Shown here piece after piece: positions 44,871 through 53,061 of a stretch of 64,000 nt of DNA. Position 1 is the first letter of the stretch, and every line of letters starts with the position of its first letter. The position numbers and the translations under genes are program-made. This DNA comes from Ciceribacter sp. T2.26MG-112.2. Lineage in GTDB: Bacteria > Pseudomonadota > Alphaproteobacteria > Rhizobiales > Rhizobiaceae. The stretch lies in NCBI RefSeq assembly GCF_900492205.1, contig NZ_UEYQ01000012.1, positions 1 to 64,000 of the forward strand. Reading direction: 5' to 3'. The notes beneath the pieces were generated by a model, which was not told the DNA's origin, did not search any database, and worked only from the letters and a program-made list of their open reading frames with translations.

Positions 44871-45044
44871 CTCTTCTCCCTTGGTGGGAGAAGAAGCGAA
44901 ATCGAGGGCTTAGCCGCAGGCTAAACCTCAGATTTCGCAGATGAGGGGGAAGGGTTGCAGGTACGTCGCCCCCTCACCAACAAAATCTACGAGTTAGCTG
45001 TCGCTAAGATCGTGATTTTGTATCCTCTCCCACGAGGGGAGAGG
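44871..45044. repeat. RIME/MITE-like element, copy 2
   Basis: A 174-bp element related to 27109-27282. The right terminal arm (45024-45044) is CCTCTCCCACGAGGGGAGAGG-like, 1 nt different from copy 1, and the left arm is degraded (CTCTTCTCCCTTGG...). Inner dyads GCGAAATC/GATTTCGC and ACAAAATC/GATTTTGT correspond to copy 1. CCCCCTCACCAACAAAATCT is identical in both copies. Confidence 0.82.
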
Positions 45045-45054
45045 ATGCTAAGCC

Positions 45055-45570
45055 TCAGATCACCCGCACCGTATAGACCTCGCCGGCGGTGAGCGGCAGC
45101 AGGCGATAGGCCATTTCGGCCTTCAGTTCCTCGTGCCGGACGATCTCGTCGGGGGTCTTGTCGGCCTTGGCACCGAGCGTGATGAATTCCTCCTTCACGT
45201 GACCGGGCTTGATCACCGCCTCGACCGTCTTGCCGCGATAGCGAAAACGGAAGACGTAGGGGCCGGGCGGATCGTTGATCACGTGGGTCCCGCCGATCGA
45301 CCTATCGATGGTGAGTCGCCCGTCGGTCAGCGCGCGGGTGACCATTTCCAGTGCATCGCGACCGCCCGCGCCGGAAAAGGCGGTGACGATCTCCACCTCG
45401 CGCCGCTCCAGCGGCGTCGGGGAGAGCAGCGGAAAGGCCGCCTGCATGGCTTTCAGCGCATGCGCCACCCCGCCGGGAAAGCCGCCGCCATGATAGGCGT
45501 TGATGCTGTCGAAACTGAAGCTGATCGGGTGTCCGTTGTCGAGGACGGTGATCGAATTAGACATTGGCAT
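45055..45570 (-). CDS. FmdE-like protein of unknown function
   Basis: A 171-residue protein; the start could also be 45564. Its YHGGGFPGGVAHALKAM segment recalls the FmdE motif (HGHxCPG...G..A) seen beside molybdenum formylmethanofuran dehydrogenase genes, but the metal-site cysteine is replaced by phenylalanine. GAGGRDALEMVTRAL and YRGKTVEAVIKPGHV follow. It is the last gene of a five-gene operon with an iron-type ABC importer, overlapping the preceding gene by 14 bp. Metal or ligand handling in the cytoplasm is a guess. The FmdE link is tentative. Confidence 0.72.
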   Translation of the reverse strand: MPMSNSITVLDNGHPISFSFDSINAYHGGGFPGGVAHALKAMQAAFPLLSPTPLERREVEIVTAFSGAGGRDALEMVTRALTDGRLTIDRSIGGTHVINDPPGPYVFRFRYRGKTVEAVIKPGHVKEEFITLGAKADKTPDEIVRHEELKAEMAYRLLPLTAGEVYTVRVI

Positions 45571-46867
45571 AGGCCTTCAGGTTGGGAACGAACCGGTCGA
45601 GGAAGCGCGTCGTCGCCGGCATGAAATGCGAGCCGTGGTGGAACATCGGATCAAGGGAGGAGACGATCATCGTGCCCGGCGTCGAAACCCTGTCCTCGTA
45701 GAGGATCGGCCGGCCTTCGCCGTCGCGGGCAAGAACGGTGGCACCTTCAGGCGGAACGAACCAGCCGTGCAGATGCCAGGTCACTTCCTTGTCGCCGATA
45801 CCGTGCATCAGGGGATGGGACGCGGCGGCCTCGGTCACCCTCACGCCGAGATCGGCCGACGGATCGAGCCACCACCACCAGTTCGTCGGAGTCTCTGTGA
45901 ACTGGATGGCCGGCAGCCAGAGATCCGACCGGCTTTCGCCGAGCGCGACGACGGTGCCGCCGGCTTGCAGATGGCGGGCAACCACGTCCTTCTGCGCGAT
46001 CATGCGCTGCGCCGGCGTTCGGCACGGGACCCAGAGAATGTCGTCCGGCCGCAGCACGTCACCGAGCTGTTCCGGCGTGCAGATCACATCGAAGGCATGG
46101 GTATAGCGCGGCCCTTCGAGGCTGCGGATATTGTAATAGGTGCCTGACGAGGGCGCCACGATGCGCCGGCCGGTGCGGGTCGAGGTGCGAAGGCCACGAT
46201 AGGTTTCGGCCTCGGAGAGCGGCAGCACTTCAGCCGGTTTGGACGGGTTTGCCGGCCACGGATCGAGGCATGCTCCACCATTGGTCCAGACGAGGATGCG
46301 GGCGGAAAGCTCGGGCGCCAGGCCCCATTCCAGTCCCATGCCGGCGAGATCATTGCCGGAATGGGAGAAGATCCGTCCGCCCTTCGGCCGCGCCCAGACC
46401 CAGTCGACCGGGACCCTGGCTGCACCCAGTCCATTGACGGCGACGGCACCCTTTGGCAGCGGATTGCAGCCGCGCCCGTAGAAGCCGGCGACGCCCTTGT
46501 TGGTCTCCAGCTTCGTAAGCTCGATGCCGTCATAGATCGGGTGCGGATTGACCGCGGCAAGGTCGAAGTCGGCCCGCTTCGGTTCGGCGATCGGCCGGTA
46601 CTGCCCCATGCCGTCGACGAGCGGGCGCACCAAATGGCCGTTGAAGAACCAGCGGCCGCCCCGGTCGAGAAAGGCGTCGAGCGCCGGCTTCAGCGTGAGC
46701 ATGGCATCCTGGTCGAGCTGCTGGCCGGTGATCAGGCCGCTATGCGCCGACAGGATCTCCGGCGAGAGTTCGGCCTGCTCGACGATGGCGGCTTCGCCGC
46801 GCTGGGCGGCTTCGAGGATGCCCGGCGACGGTTTGCCATAGGCGGATTTCAGGTAGATCGTGCTCAT
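45557..46867 (-). CDS. tandem amidotransferase-like (ThuA/GATase-fold) protein
   Basis: A 436-residue protein overlapping the ATPase gene by 4 bp (ATGA). Two similar halves are visible. Residues about 1-215 contain SAHSGLITGQQLD then FLDRGGRWFFNGHL. Residues about 215-436 contain LRPDDILWVPCRTP then HLQAGGTVVALGES. Each half resembles a class I glutamine-amidotransferase/ThuA-like domain. The first lacks a nucleophile cysteine; the second has one at WVPCRTP. I know of no characterised homologue. Its operon position suggests processing or sensing of the imported ligand. Confidence 0.72.
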   Translation of the reverse strand: MSTIYLKSAYGKPSPGILEAAQRGEAAIVEQAELSPEILSAHSGLITGQQLDQDAMLTLKPALDAFLDRGGRWFFNGHLVRPLVDGMGQYRPIAEPKRADFDLAAVNPHPIYDGIELTKLETNKGVAGFYGRGCNPLPKGAVAVNGLGAARVPVDWVWARPKGGRIFSHSGNDLAGMGLEWGLAPELSARILVWTNGGACLDPWPANPSKPAEVLPLSEAETYRGLRTSTRTGRRIVAPSSGTYYNIRSLEGPRYTHAFDVICTPEQLGDVLRPDDILWVPCRTPAQRMIAQKDVVARHLQAGGTVVALGESRSDLWLPAIQFTETPTNWWWWLDPSADLGVRVTEAAASHPLMHGIGDKEVTWHLHGWFVPPEGATVLARDGEGRPILYEDRVSTPGTMIVSSLDPMFHHGSHFMPATTRFLDRFVPNLKAYANV

Positions 46868-47622
46868 GCTGCCTCTATTCCGGCGAAGGCGGGCAGGATC
46901 GCCCGGCGTGTCTCGCCCGTGGATCCCTGGACATTCACCCAGCGCATCGGCACGCCGTAGAGCTCGGAAAGCTTGTCCGGCTCGATCATGTCCGACACCG
47001 GACCGTGGATTTCGCCGCCGCCCGGCATCATCAGGAGCACGTCGTCGGCCGCCGCCAGCGCATGGTTGGGGTCGTGGGTGGTGAAGATGATGGCGAAGTC
47101 GCGCCGGAGCCTCAGCGTATCCAGCAGTTCGAGCGTCTTTGCCTGGTTGCCGAGATCGAGCGCCGAGGTCGGCTCGTCGAACACCAGCACCGGAGATCCG
47201 GTGGCGAGCGCCCGGGCGATCAGCACCATCTGCCGCTGGCCGCCCGACATGCGGTCGTAGCGCAGGTTGGCAAGCGCGCAGGCGCCGACCTGCACAAGGG
47301 CTGCTTCTGCCGCCTCGCGGTCGGCGGCGGACGGCTGGCCGAACAGGCCGAGCTGCACGGCGCGCCCCATGACGACGACCTCGAGGCCGAAAAGCTTCGC
47401 CTGCGAGGCGCCGTGCTGCGGCACATAGCCGGCGACCTTGGGCGCATGGCGCGTGCCCGATGCCAGCGGCTGGAAGCCGAGCAGCGCGCGCAACAGCGTG
47501 GTCTTGCCGCGACCGTTCGGCCCGAGGATCGCCATGGACCGGCCGACCGGCACGGAAAAGCTGATATCCTTGAACAGCGTGCGCGGACCGAACGCGACGG
47601 ATGCCTTGTCGAGACCGATCAT
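46864..47622 (-). CDS. iron-type ABC transporter, ATP-binding protein
   Basis: A 252-residue ABC ATPase of the FecE/FepC/BtuD group. Walker A is GPNGRGKTT, signature MSGGQRQ, Walker B LVFDEPTSALD, switch THDPNHA. It energises the FecCD-like permease, whose gene overlaps it by 4 bp upstream. All five genes run leftwards with overlaps, implying one transcript. Confidence 0.92.
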   Translation of the reverse strand: MIGLDKASVAFGPRTLFKDISFSVPVGRSMAILGPNGRGKTTLLRALLGFQPLASGTRHAPKVAGYVPQHGASQAKLFGLEVVVMGRAVQLGLFGQPSAADREAAEAALVQVGACALANLRYDRMSGGQRQMVLIARALATGSPVLVFDEPTSALDLGNQAKTLELLDTLRLRRDFAIIFTTHDPNHALAAADDVLLMMPGGGEIHGPVSDMIEPDKLSELYGVPMRWVNVQGSTGETRRAILPAFAGIEAA

Positions 47623-48671
47623 GGGCGGTTCGCCTCCTTGAAATGCTTGCGCAAGAGCACGGCAAAAACCGGCGCACCGATGAGCGCAGTCAAGACGCCG
47701 AGGGGGATTTCGGCCGAGGTCAGCGTCCGCGACAGCGTGTCGATGAAGGTGAGATAGGCGGCGCCGATGATTGCCGAGGCCGGGATCAGCGCCCGGTGGT
47801 CCTCGCCGACCAGAATGCGCGCGGCATGCGGCACGACAAGCCCGATCCAGCCGACGATGCCGGCGACCGCGACCGAGGTTCCGGTCATCAGCGAAATGGC
47901 GATGAAGATGTACCAGCGTTCGCGGTCGGGATTGACGCCGAGCGAGCGGGCTTCCGAGTCCTCAAGCGCCAGAAGGTTCAGCCGGTAGCGCAGCGCAAAG
48001 ACGATGATGAGCCCGATCGCCATGCCGGGAACGGCAAGCCCGAGCCTCGCCCAGGTGGCGGTGGCAAACGAACCCATCAGCCAGTAGACGATGGCCGGCA
48101 GCGAGGTGTTGGGATCGGCGATGAACTGGATGATCGAGACCAGCGCCCCGAACAGCGCGCCGATCACCATGCCGGACAGGATGACGGTGATGACTTCGGT
48201 GCGGCCGTTGATGCGGGCGAGCGCCCCGACGAGGATCAGCGCCGACAGGCCGAAGACGAAGGCGAGCCCCAGCAGCACCACGCCGGAATAGCCGAACAGC
48301 AGCGCCATCGCCCCGCCGAAGGCCGCGCCCTGGCTGATGCCGAGCACCTGCGGCGAAACCAGCGGATTGCGGAACACCCCCTGCAGCGCCGCCCCGCCGA
48401 CGGCAAGTGCGGCCCCGGAGAGCGCCGCGAGCAGGACGCGCGGCAGGCGCACCAGAAGCACGATGCGCTCGTCCATCTGGGCCGGTGCGAGGCCGGGGTT
48501 CAGCGCCCCGGCCATCAGGATGTCGATGATGCGCGGCACGCTGACGGAAAACCGGCCGGCGCCGATGGCAAACAGCATCGAGGCCAGAAGCGCGACGAGG
48601 AGGGCGCCGAACACGCCGATCCTCAGCGCCGAGACGCTCCGCCGAACCGGTTCCGCCACCACCGCACTCAT
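47619..48671 (-). CDS. iron-type (FecCD family) ABC permease
   Basis: A 350-residue membrane protein with about nine to ten hydrophobic segments. RLPRVLLAALSGAALAVGGAALQGVFRNPLVSPQVLGISQGAAFG and GIVGWIGLVVPHAARILVGEDHRALIPASAIIGAAYL are unmistakable for siderophore/haem/cobalamin permeases. It would work as a homodimer. Its start overlaps the binding-protein stop by one base. Confidence 0.94.
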   Translation of the reverse strand: MSAVVAEPVRRSVSALRIGVFGALLVALLASMLFAIGAGRFSVSVPRIIDILMAGALNPGLAPAQMDERIVLLVRLPRVLLAALSGAALAVGGAALQGVFRNPLVSPQVLGISQGAAFGGAMALLFGYSGVVLLGLAFVFGLSALILVGALARINGRTEVITVILSGMVIGALFGALVSIIQFIADPNTSLPAIVYWLMGSFATATWARLGLAVPGMAIGLIIVFALRYRLNLLALEDSEARSLGVNPDRERWYIFIAISLMTGTSVAVAGIVGWIGLVVPHAARILVGEDHRALIPASAIIGAAYLTFIDTLSRTLTSAEIPLGVLTALIGAPVFAVLLRKHFKEANRP

Positions 48672-49750
48672 CACTTGGCCTCGAACTGGGCGTAGTTCGT
48701 GGCGTCGCCCTGCATGTCGGTCCACAGGATGCCGTCGATGTCGGCATCGCCGAGGTCGTAATTGTAGAGCGTCTTGTAGGCCGCCTTCATCTCGGCGCGC
48801 AGGTCGTAAGTGAAGACGGCGGGATGCAGCAGATTGGCGAGCCACATCCAGGTCAGCGGGCTTTCCTGGCTCGGCGGATCCCAGCGATAGCCGCCGAGCG
48901 GCATCTTGTAGACCTTTTTCTCCTGCGCCGCCTTGGTCAGCGACAGGATCGGGTCGTTGTAGATCCGGTCGATGCCGAGCTTGGCCTCGAAGCTGTTGAG
49001 CAGGATCACATCCGGGTTCCATTCGGCGATCTGCTCGGGGCTGATCGTCGTGCCATTGCCCTCGACCGAGCCGGACGCATTCACGCCGCCGACCAGATGG
49101 ATGTACCAGCCATTGTAATTGCCCTTGTTGCCCGAGGCGGTGAGGTTTTCCATGGCCCGGCCGAGATAGAGCACCTTCGGGCGCTTGTCGGCAGGGATGG
49201 CCTTGGCCTTTTCCGCCATTTCCTTGGCGACCGTGTCGCGCCAGCCGTTGATCGCGGCGGCCCGCTCGGGCTTGCCCATCGCGGTGGCGACCATCTCGTG
49301 GTAATAGCGGGTCTTCTCCTCCGTGCCGTAGGAAATGAGCGCGACGTTGAGCCCGGCATTGCTGATCGGGTCGACGAGGTCTGCGCCGTAATCGGCCCAC
49401 TGGATGACGAGTTCCGGATTGGTCGCCGCCAGTTCCTCGACATTCGGAATGAAGTTCGGCGCGGTGATGTCGGACGGAATGTCCCGGGCCTCGGGGAAGA
49501 TCTTGCCGAGCACGCCCTCGACGATCGCGCTCTTGGCGGTCGGGTTCATGCCGACCAGCCTGGAGGTGCCGCCGTCCATGGCGATGATGGTGGACGCCAT
49601 CGGGATCGGGATCGAGGCGATGCGCTCGGCCGCCTTGGGCAGCGTGACGGTGCGGCCCCCCTGGTCGGTGATGGTGATCGGATCGGCGAATGCTGCGCCG
49701 GCAAGGCCGAGAACGGCCGCCAGGGTGAGGGGGAGACGATGAGCGGGCAT
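48671..49750 (-). CDS. iron-type ABC transporter, substrate-binding protein
   Basis: A 359-residue periplasmic protein from the ATG at 49750, giving the signal peptide MPAHRLPLTLAAVLGLAGAAFA. It has the class III cluster A binding-protein layout: TITDQGGRTVTLPKAAERIASIP, then ELVIQWADYGADL and NPDVILLNSFEAKLG. Binding proteins of this type carry ferric siderophores, haem, cobalamin or related chelates. An IRO-type box 61 bp upstream suggests iron-regulated expression. Confidence 0.9.
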   Translation of the reverse strand: MPAHRLPLTLAAVLGLAGAAFADPITITDQGGRTVTLPKAAERIASIPIPMASTIIAMDGGTSRLVGMNPTAKSAIVEGVLGKIFPEARDIPSDITAPNFIPNVEELAATNPELVIQWADYGADLVDPISNAGLNVALISYGTEEKTRYYHEMVATAMGKPERAAAINGWRDTVAKEMAEKAKAIPADKRPKVLYLGRAMENLTASGNKGNYNGWYIHLVGGVNASGSVEGNGTTISPEQIAEWNPDVILLNSFEAKLGIDRIYNDPILSLTKAAQEKKVYKMPLGGYRWDPPSQESPLTWMWLANLLHPAVFTYDLRAEMKAAYKTLYNYDLGDADIDGILWTDMQGDATNYAQFEAK

Positions 49751-49810
49751 CGGAGGCCTTTCGCAAAGTGGAGAAATGAAGTCATATTCAATGCGCCCAA
49801 CTTGCAAACA

Positions 49811-49825
49811 TGAATATTAATGTCA
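49811..49825 (-). promoter_or_regulatory. IRO box (RirA-type) upstream of iron ABC operon
   Basis: TGA (49811-49813), nine bases, TCA (49823-49825): the TGA-N9-TCA iron-responsive motif of rhizobia, symmetric so it reads on both strands. It lies about 60 bp upstream of the operon's first ATG. RirA represses such genes when iron and Fe-S clusters are plentiful. The rest of 49751-50096 holds no gene. Confidence 0.6.
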
Positions 49826-50096
49826 AGATATAAGCGGGAAGCTCCCCCCTGTGAATTTGTGGGTATTCGCGTGGTCCGCGGCCGCCGTTCATCGCTCCGA
49901 AAGGCTTTGCCAGTATGTTCGTATATGCGAATTGATCGATGGGCGGCCGACGACTGGGCCGAGTTCGACTGGCGACACGCCTCTTTCGTCAAATGTTTCG
50001 GTCGCGACCGCTGATTCGCACAGGGGATCGGAAATGGGCCTCTTGCGATCCGTTTATGATCCCTTAACGCATGAATGTTATATCTCGCCTGTCTGA
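49826..50096. other. divergent promoter region without a gene
   Basis: Between the iron ABC operon and the GGDEF-EAL gene. AT-rich patches (AAGATATAAG, ATGTTCGTATATGCG, ATGTTATATCTCG) suit promoters for both directions. No credible coding frame. Confidence 0.45.
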
Positions 50097-52121
50097 ATGG
50101 ACCCGGTTGTGGTCCCGCGTGGCATGAGGGCTGGTCCAGACACGGTGCTTTCGCTTCTCCGGCTTTCTGGAACGCCCATGGTCCTCATGCCCTCTCGTCG
50201 ACACTCGCAGCAAACCGTGTCCTCTTCGGATTGCGAAGCCGTCGCGCTGTCGCCCGGCGCTATCCGCGACGAGATGGCGCGGGCGTTTCAGCCGATCATC
50301 CGCGCCTTCCTGGTCCCCGTCTTCCTCTTCTATCTGTTCATCGGCATCCCGCATCTCCTGCTGCGCTCACCCGCCGATGCCGCCCTGCTGTTTTCCCTGT
50401 CGACATTGACGGCGGCGATCGCGCTTTATCTTCGCCGCTCGCTGCGGCTTGAGGAGGCGGGCTTTGCCCGGCTGGAACTGATCGGTGCGGGCGTGCTGCT
50501 GCTGATCTATCTCAACACCTGTGCCGTGCTCTATGTCGATTTCCACCCGTCGAACCTGATCTATTTCCTGCTGCTGATGATGCTCGCCTCGACGGTCGGC
50601 ATCAGCAACCGTGTGGTGGCGGGCGTCAGCGTGATCACGCTGGCCACCATGCTGGCGCTCGCCTATCTCCTGGGCCCGGATTCCTTCTTCTACTTTTCCT
50701 TCGTCAGCCTCGCCGGCGCCTTCAGCGCCATCGGCCTTGCGGTCCTGATGCGGGGGGCGATCAGCAAGGCGGTGCGCTCCCGGCTGCTGGCGGAGCGGCT
50801 GCGCGAACGCGCCGAACGTCAGGCGGATTTCGACGCGTTGACCGGCCTGCCGAACCGCCGCAACTTCTTCGCCACCCTGGAACAACTGATCGGCGACGAG
50901 AGGGCGCTGAGTGCAGGCCTGCAGGTCGGCATCATCGATCTCGACGGCTTCAAGCCGGTCAACGACCTCTATGGCCATGCCGTCGGCGACGATCTTCTGG
51001 TCGAGGTCGGCCGCCGCATCCGCCAGACCTGTCCGCCCGACCATCTGGTCGCCCGGCTCGGCGGCGACGAGTTCGCGCTCGCCATCGGCCGTCCGTTGAC
51101 GGAAGATGGCCTCATCCGTCTGGGTTCGGCGATCTGCGAGACGCTGCGGCGGCCCTTCGTCGTTTCCGGCGTGGACATATCGATCTCCGCCTCGGTCGGC
51201 TTTGCTCGCTACCCGGAAAACGGCCAGACGGTGCGGCAGATCTACGAGCGGGCCGACCATGCCCTCTATCGGGCCAAGCGCCAGACCCGGGGCGACGTGG
51301 TGGTCTTCTCCGAATGCCACGAGGCGGAGATGAGCGATCTCGGCCGCATCGAGCAGGCCTTGCGCTCCTGCGATCTGGTCAAGGAACTCTCGCTGGCTTT
51401 CCAGCCGCAATTCGACCTGATGCGGCAGCGGATCTCGGGCTTCGAAGCCTTGGCCCGCTGGGAAAGTGCCGCGCTCGGCAAGGTCAGCCCCGACCTGCTG
51501 ATCGCCGCGGCCGAGCGCACCGGAATGATGGAGCGCGTCACGGGCGTCCTTCTGGAAAAGGCGCTTGCCGCGGCGGCGGCCTGGCCGAAGGAAATCTCGC
51601 TTTCCTTCAATCTTTCGGTGATCGATCTCGTGTCCAGCCGCTCGATCGGCAATATTGCCCGCATCGTCGACGACAGCGGCATCGATCCCGAACGGCTGGT
51701 CTTCGAGATCACCGAGACGGCGGTGATGACCGATTTCGAGCGGGCGCGGGATTCGCTCGGCGTGCTCGCCGCCAGGGGCTGTCGCATCGCGCTCGACGAT
51801 TTCGGTTCGGGCTATTCGAGCTTTGCCTATATCCACCGTTTCCCCCTGCATCGGATCAAGACCGACCGCTGCTTCCTCACCCGGCTGGCCGAGGACGACG
51901 CCGTCGGTCGCACCCTGTTGCGGGCGATCGCCGATCTGTCGGCCAATCTCGGCCTCGAATGCCTGGCGGAGGGGGTGGAGACGCAAGAGGAATTGCGCAC
52001 CGTGCAGTCGGCCGGCATTCGCTACGTGCAGGGCTATCTGTTCGGCAAGCCGATGGGCATTGTGGAGGCGGGCGAGCGGATCGCCGGCCAAGCGTCGACC
52101 GAAAGCCGCCGCGCCTTCTGA
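50097..52121 (+). CDS. membrane GGDEF-EAL cyclic-di-GMP enzyme
   Basis: A 674-residue protein; a start at 50187 is also possible. About five transmembrane helices (residues 65-225, starting IIRAFLVPVFLFYLFIG) are followed by a short linker. The GGDEF domain has the intact motif RLGGDEFAL near residues 320-327 and FDALTGLPNRRNFF. The EAL domain has FEALARW near 447, ETAVMTD, DDFGSGYSSF and EGVET. Both sites look catalytic, so it may make and degrade c-di-GMP, controlling motility and exopolysaccharide. No classical sensor domain beyond the membrane part. Confidence 0.93.
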   Translation: MDPVVVPRGMRAGPDTVLSLLRLSGTPMVLMPSRRHSQQTVSSSDCEAVALSPGAIRDEMARAFQPIIRAFLVPVFLFYLFIGIPHLLLRSPADAALLFSLSTLTAAIALYLRRSLRLEEAGFARLELIGAGVLLLIYLNTCAVLYVDFHPSNLIYFLLLMMLASTVGISNRVVAGVSVITLATMLALAYLLGPDSFFYFSFVSLAGAFSAIGLAVLMRGAISKAVRSRLLAERLRERAERQADFDALTGLPNRRNFFATLEQLIGDERALSAGLQVGIIDLDGFKPVNDLYGHAVGDDLLVEVGRRIRQTCPPDHLVARLGGDEFALAIGRPLTEDGLIRLGSAICETLRRPFVVSGVDISISASVGFARYPENGQTVRQIYERADHALYRAKRQTRGDVVVFSECHEAEMSDLGRIEQALRSCDLVKELSLAFQPQFDLMRQRISGFEALARWESAALGKVSPDLLIAAAERTGMMERVTGVLLEKALAAAAAWPKEISLSFNLSVIDLVSSRSIGNIARIVDDSGIDPERLVFEITETAVMTDFERARDSLGVLAARGCRIALDDFGSGYSSFAYIHRFPLHRIKTDRCFLTRLAEDDAVGRTLLRAIADLSANLGLECLAEGVETQEELRTVQSAGIRYVQGYLFGKPMGIVEAGERIAGQASTESRRAF

Positions 52122-52261
52122 ACCGGTCGCCTGGCGGTCACCGTACCAGCCACGGAAGGCGATTTGAACGCTTCGCGAAAAAGTGCTTCATACAATCCTT
52201 GATTGGATCCGGGCCGGTTACTCTCTCGACCGAGCGCTCTAATATGCATTTGTAAAAGCGC

Positions 52262-52273
52262 ACCGTATACGGT
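52262..52273. promoter_or_regulatory. palindromic operator of the HigBA-like module
   Basis: ACCGTATACGGT is a perfect 12-bp palindrome ending 13 bp before the toxin start at 52287. Autoregulating antitoxins typically bind such sites. Confidence 0.65.
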
Positions 52274-52286
52274 ACAAGGAGCTTGA

Positions 52287-52664
52287 ATGAAGCGCGTTGT
52301 AGCGAAGTTCTTCGTTACGGCCGAAGGGGCGGAACCGGTCAAGGAATGGCTCAAGTCGCTCGACAAGGCGGACCGTCACAGGGTCGGGGCCGACATCGCC
52401 ACCGTGGAGTTCGGCTGGCCCGTCGGTATGCCCACCTGCCGGCCGATAAGGGATGGCGTTCGCGAAGTGCGATCCAGCATCAAGGACGGAAATGTCGAAG
52501 CCAGAACCTATTTTGGGATTGATGACGGGATAATGCTCCTGCTGCACGGCGAAGAAGGCAAGGATGGTCAGCAGGAGGCGATCAAACTCGCGGTCAAGCG
52601 CTGGAAAGAGCACCTGGAGCGCTCAAAACGGCTAAGAAAGTTCGAGAAGAGGACGAAGAAATGA
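52287..52664 (+). CDS. HigB/Gp49-like toxin
   Basis: A 125-residue protein of the phage-derived Gp49-like/HigB toxin family: FFVTAEGAEPVKEWLKSL, VGMPTCRPIRDGVREVRSSI and MLLLHGEEGKDGQQEAIKLAVKRW. These act as ribosome-dependent mRNA endonucleases. The toxin-first order and the overlapping XRE antitoxin gene are typical of higBA. It is tuned by the palindrome just upstream. Confidence 0.88.
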   Translation: MKRVVAKFFVTAEGAEPVKEWLKSLDKADRHRVGADIATVEFGWPVGMPTCRPIRDGVREVRSSIKDGNVEARTYFGIDDGIMLLLHGEEGKDGQQEAIKLAVKRWKEHLERSKRLRKFEKRTKK

Positions 52665-52954
52665 ACGACTTGCAGCCCTCTGTCGGCGGGAGCCTTGAAG
52701 ATTTCCTCGATGAGATCGGCGAAAGAGAGGAGATCTATGGCGAGGCGATCAAGCGGGTTTTGACCTGGCAGATCGAGGCTGCGCGCAAGAAGCAGTCGAT
52801 CAGCAAATCAGACATGGCGACGAGAATGGGCACGAGCCGGACTCAGGTGGACAGGGTGCTCGATCCGCAAAATCTGGCAGTTTCACTCGACACGCTCGAC
52901 AGAGCAGCCCGCTCGGTCGGCAAGAGATTGAAGATCGAACTGATTGACGCATGA
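52661..52954 (+). CDS. HigA-like XRE antitoxin
   Basis: A 97-residue protein. The helix-turn-helix is ARKKQSISKSDMATRMGTSRTQVDRVLDPQN, followed by SLDTLDRAARSVGKRLKIEL. Its ATG overlaps the toxin stop (ATGA). It should neutralise the toxin and repress the operon. Confidence 0.87.
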   Translation: MNDLQPSVGGSLEDFLDEIGEREEIYGEAIKRVLTWQIEAARKKQSISKSDMATRMGTSRTQVDRVLDPQNLAVSLDTLDRAARSVGKRLKIELIDA

Positions 52955-53061
52955 CCGGTCCGGCACGTCCGGATCGTGCTTCTGCGGCAGCCGCACCGTG
53001 ATTCCACATATCTGCGTCCGCATCCTGTCTCCCACCGCGGGGAGACAGGATGCGCATACCA

